Source of the DNA: Erpobdella octoculata
Lineage: Eukaryota; Annelida; Clitellata; Hirudinida; Erpobdellidae
NCBI GenBank assembly: GCA_963978895.1
Contig: OZ022240.1
Coordinates: 18,523,636 to 18,587,635 of the forward strand
Direction: 5' to 3'
Length of the DNA: 64,000 bases
A program made the position numbers and the translations under genes. Below the pieces are notes generated by a model. The model saw only the letters and a list, made by a program, of their open reading frames with translations, did no database searches and had not been told where the DNA came from. Position 1 is the first letter of the stretch, and every line of letters starts with the position of its first letter. This document shows, piece by piece, positions 36,762-60,900 of this stretch.

Positions 36762-38823
36762 GGTAACCGGATAAAACAGAACATGATGAAACAGAACATG
36801 ATAAAACAGAACATGATAAAACAGAACATGATAAAACAGAACAGTGAAGAAACAGAACAGTGAAGAAACAGAACAGTGAGAAAACAGAACAGTGAAGAAA
36901 CGGTTCCATGATGAAACAGAACATGATAAAACAGAACATGACAAAACAGAACATGATAAAACAGAACATGATAAAACAGAACAGTGAAGAAACAGAACAG
37001 TGAAGAAACAGAACATTGATTAAACAGAACAGTGATAAAACAGAACATTGCGTATATTTTTTTAACTTTTTCGTGATATACAAAATGTCCGAGATCAAAT
37101 TGCTCCAAGTTAAAACGCCCGGAGATATTTTAAACTATTATCATAAAATTAAAGTTTTATTTGATAATGTAGTTAATAATATTATTTTTCGATGTTTGAA
37201 GCTCCTCACTGCTGGATATAACTTGCTCACCACTGTTTGCACAGAAACTGTAGGTGTAAATACATATTTTATATAAGCAAACTCTTTTACAACCAACTTT
37301 GTACCAAGAATATATATCTAGAAGTCCATGTTTGAACTATAATTAGGTAAGAAGTCTCTCAACTGTGACACTGGTATCTGGCATTAATGTGTTTTTAATG
37401 TGTTCGCAACATTTGCATGAGTGAATATTCACCGGGAAAATTATATTGATCAATTAATAAGAAATGAACTAGAATAGGCCCAGCTTAAAAAGTTGGCTCT
37501 TTTGTCAAAATAGTTTCTTAATATTCAATCAAACAAAAAAGTTATCAGCAAAAAACCGTCAGTGCACCGCAACAAGAATATAAAGCAAACACAAACACAA
37601 ATTAATCTGTTGTAGGATGATTCCTACATTTCCTCTGGATCAATAGCTGACAACGGAAACATACAAAGAAGTAGATGAAAGTTATATAAAACCGATTTGT
37701 AATTATTGCGAAAAATTAAAAAAAATAAATGCTATGATCTGTTTTATCACTGTTCTGTTTGTTCAATGTTCTGTTTCTTCACTGTTCTGTTTTCTCACTG
37801 TTCTGTTTCTTCACTGTTCTGTTTTTTCACTGTTCTGTTTTATCATGTTCTGTTTTATCATGTTCTGTTTTATCATGTTCTGTTTCATCATGTTCTGTTT
37901 TATCCGGTTACCGAAGAAACAGAACATTGAACAAACAGAACAGTGATAAAACAGATCATAGCATTTATTTTTTTTAATTTTTCGCAATAATTACAAATCG
38001 GTTTTATATAACTTTCATCTACTTCTTTGTATGTTTCCGTTGTCAGCTATTGATCCAGAGGAAATGTAGGAATCATCCTACAACAGATTAATTTGTGTTT
38101 GTGTTTGCTTTATATTCTTGTTGCGGTGCACTGACGGTTTTTTGCTGATAACTTTTTTGTTTGATTGAATATTAAGAAACTATTTTGACAAAAGAGCCAA
38201 CTTTTTAAGCTGGGCCTATTCTAGTTCATTTCTTATTAATTGATCAATATAATTTTCCCGGTGAATATTCACTCATGCAAATGTTGCGAACACATTAAAA
38301 ACACATTAATGCCAGATACCAGTGTCACAGTTGAGAGACTTCTTACCTAATTATAGTTCAAACATGGACTTCTAGATATATATTCTTGGTACAAAGTTGG
38401 TTGTAAAAGAGTTTGCTTATATAAAATATGTATTTACACCTACAGTTTCTGTGCAAACAGTGGTGAGCAAGTTATATCCAGCAGTGAGGAGCTTCAAACA
38501 TCGAAAAATAATATTATTAACTACATTATCAAATAAAACTTTAATTTTATGATAATAGTTTAAAATATCTCCGGGCGTTTTAACTTGGAGCAATTTGATC
38601 TCGGACATTTTGTATATCACGAAAAAGTTGAAAAAATATACGCAATGTTCTGTTTTATCACTGTTCTGTTTAATCAATGTTCTGTTTCTTCACTGTTCTG
38701 TTTTCTCACTGTTCTGTTTCTTCACTGTTCTGTTTCTTCACTGTTCTGTTTTATCATGTTCTGTTTTATCATGTTCTGTTTTGTCATGTTCTGTTTTATC
38801 ATGTTCTGTTTCATCATGGAACC
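36762..38823. mobile_element. Foldback element with minisatellite ends
   Basis: A 2.06-kb element flanked by a perfect 9-bp duplication ccgaaaaat (36753-36761 and 38824-38832). Two arms of about 690 bp, 37048-37738 and 37957-38645, are near-perfect inverted repeats about a centre near 37847. Three minisatellite blocks of TGTTCTGTTTTATCA / TGTTCTGTTTCTTCAC units lie at the left (36770-37047), centre (37739-37957) and right (38645-38817). Terminal-looking GGTAACC/GGTTCC words occur at both ends and also inside, at 36902 and 37904-37910. No transposase is seen. The 9-bp duplication fits Mutator-like or foldback elements. Confidence 0.8.
37094..37276 (+). other. Open frame in the left foldback arm (mirrored on the right)
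   Basis: From GTG/ATG codons at 37016-37084 a frame reads MSEIKLLQVKTPGDILNYYH and ends ...VCTETVGVNTYFI at 37276. An identical frame runs on the minus strand at 38417-38677 in the right arm. I do not recognise it. Its identity in both arms follows from the palindrome and is not by itself evidence of selection. Confidence 0.3.
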
Positions 38824-38859
38824 CCGAAAAATTACAAATAATTTGCAATCATGACATGA

Positions 38860-39466
38860 CCATTTCTCTGTGGCATGTATCAATAAATTCACATTTTAGA
38901 AGCCAAAATTACACATTTATTATAAGAGGCTTAGAAAATTTTATTAATATTGTAAAAAGACTAAGGCAATATAAAATTTTTATAAAAAAAAAAAGTTTCT
39001 GTTCTTTCGTTTGCCAAAAGTGTCTATTATTTGGTTCATCTGCAGTTGAAGTACTGAATTTGTAGCATGCGTTATATTTTCAAAGTTGAGAAGCATCCGC
39101 TTGCCCGAAAAATTGCGCATGTCAAGTTGTGTAATTTAATCTCATAAGCTACGCATAGTCACATCTGATTCAGCAAATGCTTTATTTTTTCAAGGTTGAG
39201 AGACATCCGCTTGCCAGAAAAATTGGCATGTCACGGTTTGTGATTTCAATTCATAAGTTCTGCTGAGTCACTTTCATTTGATTCCATCTAGAAATTCAAC
39301 GAGAATGAGAGTTTAATAATTTATTGGCTTGCGAAAAGCAGCAAATGCGTCATTTTATCAACGTTGAAAAGCTTCCGCTCGCCCGAAAAATTGAGACAAA
39401 AAAATTGGGGGGGGGGGGGAAATTTACCCCCGGCCCCACATATCTATGGTTGCGCCACTGTCCATC
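38860..39466. mobile_element. Degenerate repeats and a hAT-type terminus
   Basis: Three related segments (near 39085, 39195 and 39365) share TTGAGAAGCATCCGCTTGCC and CCGAAAAATTG. The last is followed by a G run (39407-39419) and GGCCCCACATATCTATGGTT then GCGCCACTG. Read in reverse this end is CAGTGGCGCAACCATAG, which looks like the CAGTGGCG terminus of hAT elements. The other end was not found. Confidence 0.45.
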
Positions 39467-40100
39467 GCTGTATACTACTGTATAGTTACTGTCATGATTT
39501 GGCTTTTCTTAATTTTTTCTGCATTCATTATAATATGTTCTTATCTATACTTAAGATTTTAATTGATGTGAATTTGGGATTATAAAGCTTAAACTTAAAA
39601 AAATAAAATTTGACTTTTTGCCAAAACTTAAAAATTTGCTTTTTTAGCAAAAGCGTTAAAAATGTAATAATTTAATTCTTAAATATTAGGTACTTTGCTA
39701 TGGGATACAAAAAAGACTCATCCAGCACACATATGTGGAATATTCGGTTATTTATTCGCGATAATAATATAACCGCAACTGGCAAATAAAGTCGAGTAAT
39801 AATGCTCAGAAAACGGTGGCAGGTGTTGTGTGCCAATAGATCAGGAATTTTAGTAATGAAATAGTAAATATAATAATATTATAATAATAGAGTTTGAACA
39901 AAGTTGTAGCAAGTAATCAGTAATCAAGGATTACATATTACAATATTTACAATTCATTACAACATTATAGTCATTATACACATTACATGATTACATGCCA
40001 AGCTAACTAAAAAACAGGTTCGACTTGGTTTGGTAGTTTGGTTTGGAGTAGTAGACTTATTAAATAAATCATTAATCCATAATTATGTAATTTAGTACAG
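39467..40100. other. Intergenic or intronic AT-rich DNA
   Basis: No gene recognised. It may be an intron of the CEP170-like gene if the exon at 40101 is real and more exons lie upstream. Confidence 0.4.
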
Positions 40101-52476
<12,376 letters not shown>

Positions 52477-54105
52477 GTCATTAAATAAGCTTAAATGCAT
52501 AGAAAAGATAATAAATATTTGTGATAATGTATGCCTAATTGTAGAATTTTGTGATTTTCTGTTAAGATATTTGACTTTTGAAAATATACGAAGATAAAAA
52601 CTAACCGTGACAATCAAATTTGAAACTTGTTTTTTGAACCGAAAGGTATGTAAGATGTTGATCTTACTACGTCAAGTCGCCAGCATGTAAAGTTTTCTGA
52701 TTGTATCTCTTAAACAATGATCGTGCATATAAAATTTGAGAGGATAGCTTTATTCCATAACCATGTCAGAGTTGCTCCTGGTTATATGTATTTTGTTTGC
52801 ATCTTCTTAGCTTAATTTCTGTTTTTTTTAATTTTGCATTTAAAAATGAAGTTTGATGTGGAAGGTAAATAACATGTAACTGTTAATGAGATAAACTACC
52901 ATTGCTATTATTGTATCACTTATTTCCAATATTCTTTCTTAATTGCTTTGTAACACTTGTACCAATTTTTAGGCCAAATAAATTTTTGTTAATGCTTGTC
53001 TTATGGCGTTTTCCATTTTATTTCTAAAAATTTCAGTTTTTTCCACATTCAATTTGCTACAAACTGTATGCTTTATGAACACACAGTAAATGTGCTAACT
53101 GGAATTTTTACATACTCATTTTCATCTACCATCAACCATAAATAAGTTTGCTTATTTAAATAATAATTGATGACAATAATAATTGCTGAATAATAAACTT
53201 TTTATTCTTTCAAAATGCTGTCAGTCGGTAACATCTCATTGCTTTTTCGTGCTGCATGTCTCCTTAAACTGACTTTCCTATTTGGTATTTCGAGAATGTT
53301 TGACACAATGTACAGTTTTATTGTTGCTTTATTTTGCATGATCAGTTCAAGGCTCACGTTTAAATGTCAAATGTCGCCGTCGTAGTCACACTGCTGCTAC
53401 GTCATCTTGTTGTATTTCATGCTACGTCATCTTGTCATATTTCAGTCAGTTTAGTATTAATCTTTCAGTCTCACTGTGATTCCCATATTTGAAATCTGAC
53501 TTCATATGTGCAATACAACTTTGTAACTAATGAAAAAACCATTTACTGTTTTAATAAAACATCTCAATTTACATAAAAAATAATCTTTTTTATGTAAAGG
53601 AAAATTGGTCAGTAATTAACAAGTCAAGGCTTCATATTTCAAGTTTTGTCATTATAATGATACCATGGTGCATTTACTTAGTAAAATTTACTAGCATTTG
53701 AGAGACGATTAATATGTATGTTACATCATTGTTTATGTATGCTTTTCTCTATGTAGTGCCCAAATTTTTATCTTTCACACGAATTGATTTCTTTCATGGT
53801 ATCGAACGAAAATGAAGCGTGTGAAACATCGAGCGAATAATCGTTCATAATTCTGTTCAAATATAAATCTTGTTACTCTTGTATCTACTGTGGCCAATCA
53901 ATAACTTCCATTTTATTGCAATGTTTTTTGTTTGTTTAATAAATCATTTTCTGATTGGTTGATGAATTGTATAGTTTTGGTGTTTTCAAAATATTTTAAT
54001 TACATCAACTTTTTCTAACAACAACAATCAAATTCAAACTGATTTTTTTTATTTTTAACAACAATATATTATTATTTCTGTTCAACTTTTTTTATTATTT
54101 GTATC
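52477..54105. other. CEP170 3' UTR and convergent intergenic region
   Basis: Follows the CEP170 stop. AATAAA at 52977-52982 (in GGCCAAATAAATT) is a plausible poly(A) signal, giving a 3' UTR of about 0.5 kb. BOP1 converges from the right; TTTATT at 54091-54096 and near 54049 could be its minus-strand poly(A) signals. No other gene seen. Confidence 0.5.
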
Positions 54106-54899
54106 TTAACTGTAAAGCCTGATGGTGTGATCAGCACCAGCACTGATGAGCCAGGGCTCGTTCGGGTGGAAAATGCAGTCGAGAACACCCAGGCTGTCTG
54201 TGGTCAAATGTCCTCTCAATATTTTCACTGGCACGATGAGTGGATCGGTTGTGAAATCACTGTAGTAAGAAAAGATATTGAAATGATTGATGTTAAACTC
54301 AGAAAGATAACCCAACAAAGAAATTAAAGCTTAGCTTACTTATAGACCATTCCGTGACTAATAATTGTTGATCCGTCGTCTGAACATGAAGCAAAAAGTG
54401 GTAACGTCTTGTGGTAAGTGACCTGCCTTACTGCACTCTTGTGATACCTGTGTGGTTTAATTAGGTAAGTTGTAATACCTGTGTTATTAAATTACGTCAG
54501 TTGTGATTCTTGTTATTAAATTACGTAATTTGTTACACCAAATTATTTTTGCATAATACTGCTACGTTTTAATAAAAATAATTAAATAAAATATTAAAAT
54601 AATATATTTTGTTGATTGACGCACTTGAGAGTTTTGTATGGCTTTTCTGAACGTTCATTTTCAAACCAAGAAATTCTGGCATCGTAGCTTCCAATGATGA
54701 AGTTCTCACCTTGATAAATTGTATTAAGTTATTATACCATTTGAAAATACACTTAAGAAATAAGAAAAAAACAATGAAATGACTATGCATACAACTAGAT
54801 ACATAAAAGCAACAAGATACAACTACAAAAGATGCAAACAATATAGTGACATCACATACAAATGACAATACGACAGAACCAAGTCGCATACATCTACAA

Positions 54900-54947
<48 letters not shown>

Positions 54948-57900
54948 CTTTTAACAAATAGCAAACCTCTTGGATGAACAGCCATGCTTGATATCCACTT
55001 GCAATTAGCAAAATATTTCTTTGTGAGGCACTGCTTCATCAAATCATAAACTCGAACAAATTGCTGGGTCTGAAATATATAAGATACAAATAATTGAATA
55101 ACTGAAAGCAAGAAATCAAACAATTAACTATGCGACTTACGGCCACATATAATATGGGCTTTGATGGATGAAAAGCAACACTTTGGACCAAACCTTTGGC
55201 TTTACTCAGTGGACTCTAAAAAAATAAATTAAAATTATGGAGATATCTGATCATGTCATATCTCCAAACATTTGTTCTAATTACACGTCTAATTTCGTTT
55301 ATAATTTTCCGATATCTGCTCTAGACAAGAAAAGATATTTAAAATAACAGTTTATGAAAGGAAAATATGAATGAAAAAGGAAAACAAACAATAGTGTGGC
55401 TCGTTGACAACCGATGTAGAAGTACAGAAAGTGATTGTCCTTCTTTCATGACTACTGCAAAGTAATCACCCTTGTTCTGCCAAGACATCTGTAGTATGGG
55501 CTATTGAAAGAATAATGAAATGTCATTTTCATCTTTAAACATAATTAACAAAAGGACTCATGATCACAAATCTATCAAGAAAAAATCATCTTAATTTCAT
55601 GCAAATATTTCCTTACAATTCAGCATTTACAGATCACCAACATGAAATTTATAAACTTATCGGGACCTTACCTTGGGATGTTCAATTGAAAGTCGGACAC
55701 TGACAGGACTTGAATTGGATATTACATTCCATGTTACTGGTACTTTACTTTTTTCTTCTTCTGCACAAATAAGAAATTAAACACATGGATTCACTCATTT
55801 TCAATTGTTTTCTCTTTTATAAAACTAACCATTTATTTCAGTTGGAAGATCACTCAGATCATCTGCTTGAGGTGCAAGAAGTGTGCTTATGATGAAGAGT
55901 TTCTTATCTCTGTTGAAATTTAAAAATGAATTATTTTTAAAATTCTCAAAAATATAGTTATATGATTGAAAGACATTTAGCACAATATAAATTCTGAATA
56001 AACTTGTATTTGAAATATAATTATATTTACAATAAAATATAGAAAAAAATAAAATACGCACACCACAGCAGCAAGCATGGGTCGTTTAGGATGCCACTTG
56101 ACAGAAGCAACTGGACCATCCATTTGAAGAGTTTTAATGCAACGAGCCGTTCTAACATCCCAGAATTTAATAGTGCAATCATCAGAACCTATTAAAAAAT
56201 TATGATTACAACATTTCCGTTTTGCACTAAAATAATTCTTTTATTAAATTTCTAAAAAAAATGATGCCATCCAATTGCCCCAAGGGTCAAGGGTTATTGA
56301 CCTTACTGCATGAGAATGACCTCTGAAGATCTGTAGAGAAATTCATTTAATCACTAAACGTATATCCTCTCATATTAAAAATAAAATAACTCAGAAAAAC
56401 TTACAAGAGATTGAATGGTGGGAAAAGGTTGAAGATCTCTTGGGTTCGGAAGTTTTGGCAGAAGATCTTCTGATTTCACATGAGCCTAAAAGCAATCACA
56501 GCTTTTTATAAAAAGATATAAATATTTACTAAAATAAACTATTTAATAATTATAATAATGAAATAATAATTACATATAATAATAAATTATTAATATAATA
56601 AAATCAAATAACTTATATAATCAAAATCAAAATAACAAAAAACTAACCTTCATTTTCATCTGCCTGGGACACAAGTAGAGATCAAGGCATCTTTCAAATC
56701 TCTCCTTAACAAACATTTTGTAACCAGGAACTTCTCTTAAACTTTTGAATTTTTGTGGAATGAAATTCATCCTCCTCTCACTTGGATCAGTCTCTCTCCA
56801 TTTTTTCTCCTATTTCAAAATTACAACAAAATTTACATTAACTAAACAATGATATTCATTTTACCAAATGGTGAGAATTTAAAACAAATTTCTATTCAAC
56901 TTTTGTTATCCTAGTTGAATATTCTCAGAAGTAAAATGGTTGCCTACAAACAAATAACAAAATTCCTCCTGATAATGACATTTAAACTACCATAATTGTA
57001 AGCCAGTTTTGAGGCACAAATGTTTACCACTTTTTATAGTCGATAATATTAAAAAATTCTAGATAATTAATCAAAGAGAACTGCTAAAAACCTCTTCAGG
57101 TGTGAACAAATATTCTGGAGGTGGATTGTATGATTCGGCATGTCCTGGAAGAGACATTTTTGGAGGAGCAATGTACAGTCTTGATCGTTTCCTTTCATTT
57201 TCAAACTGCAAAATGCAAAAAATTAACTTCATTTAACAGTCATGGAAGAGAAAAAAAAAACATTTACACTTAAATAAGAGAAAATAAAAATTTGCGGGTA
57301 GAAATTTAAAAATCTAACATCAGTTCCCCACAGGTCGTAGAACTTTGGCATCTTGTCCTTCTCTTCCTCTTCTTCATCTTCTGATTTCTTATCAGTTAAT
57401 TTGATCCAACCCATTTTCATGGAATGCACCAATTGACTTACCTGAATAATTAGACAAAATAAACTGCAGTAGCAGCGTCATAACTTGTTGTAAGATGAAT
57501 TTTATCAAATACGATATTAACAAACTTTCAATCTTTCCCATTTTGAAGGAATGAAACTTCTTTTGTGTTCCGGCTGGTTGGTAACTGGATGAATCATCGT
57601 CTCACGAATAAATGGCTCGTCAAAGGTCTGAAAAAAAAAACAAAAGTTAATTTTTAAAAATTTAGATTTTGGAGAATTCTTTAAAACAGTTGAGATCACC
57701 AGGCTAATGTTCATAGTTGAAAGTTTTCTGCACACATTTTAATAACAAAAATAATTTCATTATTGCTATCAGGATCTTCTTAAAACTGTTTCATCCGATC
57801 AAGGATTCACTAGAATTATGGGAGAAATTTTACTTACCCTTGCCCTTCTTATGGCAGGGATTAGAAGAGTGAAAAAAATTACCCAGCGAATTTTTCATAG

Positions 57901-60900
57901 CTCAAACTTTGAATGAACAAATGTTCTCGCATTCTTTGATAGTTATACAACAGTTTCAAAATTTTAACATGACAAGTAAATGAATGAAAAACTGTGCACC
58001 GAAATCAACTAAAAACTGTCTATTTTAATTAAATGTATTATTAAGTACTAACTGGATGAGGATCAACCGACTTTTCAGTGTATCTCCCTCTAACGAATTT
58101 TCTAATTAACTTGATGTCTTCATCACTTAAAACCACATTTTTATTGGTTGAACGATCTCTGACTTCTCTCCTGAATGGGTAAAAGATTTTGTTCATTTAT
58201 CGAGTTACAATTATATACTTGAAAATGAGATGCAATTATGAGTAGGTATTACCAGCTTATTTTATTTAAATTCTCCTGCTATTATAAGTTTTAATTTTAA
58301 AAAATATCACATAGTAGCCGGGTCACCCGGCTTCATTCGGGTTTTTTCCAGACGTTTTCAAAAATTAATTTTTTATTTTAAATTTTTTTTGGGTGGCATA
58401 TGGTCACCCTACCAAGTTTCATGCAAATCACTCTATTGGTTCAGGTGTTATTAAAAGACAAACTGCACTCATTTAAGCTTTATATATAAGATTATGAACA
58501 ATAAGTTGTACCAGTAGTTTGGATCTTCCATTCTTCGTATGAAATCATCAATTTCATCCCCATTTTTGCCATCTTTCAGAATTTTCTTTCCCTCAAGATC
58601 ATAACCAATATGTTCAAAAGCCTTGTACCATTCAATAGGAATGTTTCCTATTGTATTTCTAGCATCCTGAAGTAAAGAAAAATTAAATGAATGTTATGTT
58701 TACTCACATACATCTATAAATGTAATGTATATAACTACAAAAAATTAATAAATGTTATGCTTACTCACATATGCATACATACATATATGAATGTAATATG
58801 TATAAAAAAAAACAACCTCCTCATCAGAAGAGTCTTCTTCATATTCATCTTTTGTAATATTTTCCTGAAAAATTGAAGAGTGATAAAAAAAATCATTTAA
58901 AAACACAACAACACAAGTTTGATAAAAATTGCTAACCAAAGCAGTCACAGAACTTTCTTCATTTTCAATTTTTTTAATTTTAGAACAATTTTTTTCTGAA
59001 TCATCTAATTTTTCATCTTCACTGCTTTCATCACTTTCATTTTCTTCACTGTTTTCATCTTCACTGTCATCATCATCATCTTCACTGTTACTGCCATCAT
59101 CATCATCATCATCTTCACTGTTACTGCCATCATTATCATCATCTTCACTGTCTTCGTTTCCATCATCGCTAGTAACAATATCGCTATCATCCTCCCCACT
59201 GCTTTCTATGTCTTCTTCATTAACAGTTTCAATTTCTTCTTCAACATCATCTTCATCATCATTTTTTATTTTCTGATATTCTTCTGTGTGCTTTTCATCA
59301 CAGTCTAAATGTGGCTGAAAGAACACATTCAAATTCATTAAAATCTAAACAACTTAATATGAGCTACAATAAAATTGTTAATACTAATAGTTAATGAGCA
59401 ACTTATACGATAAGTTTTAGTACTGTATTTTTAAGCATATAATGCTCACTCTGACGTGCCTGGAATGGAAAGGTCATAAAAAAGAATGTTGCTCTATTAA
59501 TCACAAAATTTAAATACGTAAAATGTATTTTCAATAATATATATAATATATTTGACCAATCAAAGTGTTTTTATTTATAAATCCACATTATATGCACAAA
59601 ATACGATATTATTCTGTCGCAGATTTTATTAACGTGGTGATTCCCTATATCTGTATTGAAATTGACCCAGGACGGTATACTAGAAATATAATAATAATAA
59701 TAACATGGTTTAAAGTGGTTCAGAAGACTAAAAAGCCTGTGTGAGAACTACTACTTGTTAAAAACACGAGGGAGAAGTTGGCTGCGCAGCTGGATCCCCG
59801 AACTATAGTGCAAAAAAAAGTTCGTGCATTGGGGTTGTGCTATAGATCGTTGGAAAGGTATTTAAAAAAGAAATATAATGGTGTAAAAATAAATTTAATA
59901 TTGCAAAAAATAAAAAAGTTATAGGCGAAAAACCATCGCCGTCCCTATGTAAATGTATGGAGACGATTGTTCATACCCTGATCTATATTTTGCTTCATAA
60001 CTTTTTTATTTGTTGGACTATTTTCCAAAAATTAGTTTCTATGTTTAGCTAATATATTTGTCTTTCTAGTGCATTAAGCTAGAACCCCAATGCAGTCGAA
60101 AATATTAATCTACATGGCTCCAAACGCAAGTGAAAAATCGTCTCCATACATTTACATAGGGACGATTTTTCACTTGCGTTTGGAGCCATGTAGATTAATA
60201 TTTTCGACTGCATTGGGGTTCTAGCTTAATGCACTAGAAAGACAAATATATTAGCTAAACATAGAAACTAATTTTTGGAAAATAGTCCAACAAATAAAAA
60301 AGTTATGAAGCAAAATATAGATTAGGGTATGAACAATCGTCTCCATACATTTACATAGGGACATGGCACTGGCTACGGATCCGGCAGTGCCGGACCTATA
60401 ACTATTATTTTTCGGGGTCCGTCAAGTGATAAAAAAATAAAAATGAACGTAAATTTCATTATTTTAAATTAAATTAAAGTTATTAATATTAAAAACAATA
60501 TTTGTATTTATTTTTATTTTAAAAAAAAGTTTGATTTACGTTTCCCATAGCGTTAGTCGGGATACGTCAGTGACGGACCGATAACTATTATTTTTCGAGG
60601 TCCGTCAATTGATAAAAAAATAAAAATGAACGTGAATTTTATTATTTTAATTTAAATTAATTTATATTATTATTAATTATAAATTATAAAATGATAACTG
60701 GTGCAAAATTGCTACTGTTTTTACAGATAAAGATATGACTGAGCGTGCCAGTATTCGAGAAGCCTTCCCTCAGAGTGTTCTGCTGTTGTGCATCTTTCAT
60801 GTTTTGCGCAGTATGAGTCGAGAAATCACCACATCAAAGATGAAAATTTCAGAGGATCAGCGATTGGGTGCACTTAAAGCTCTGCAGAAAATGTGTTATG

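Noticed and set aside
36581..38977. Cys/Phe/Ser/Leu-rich frames (FITVLF, MFCFIM repeats)
   Set aside because: They read through the TGTTCTG minisatellites of the foldback element in all frames and have no other coding evidence.
58929..59276. Serine-rich plus-strand frame
   Set aside because: It is the antisense shadow of the acidic BOP1 exon.
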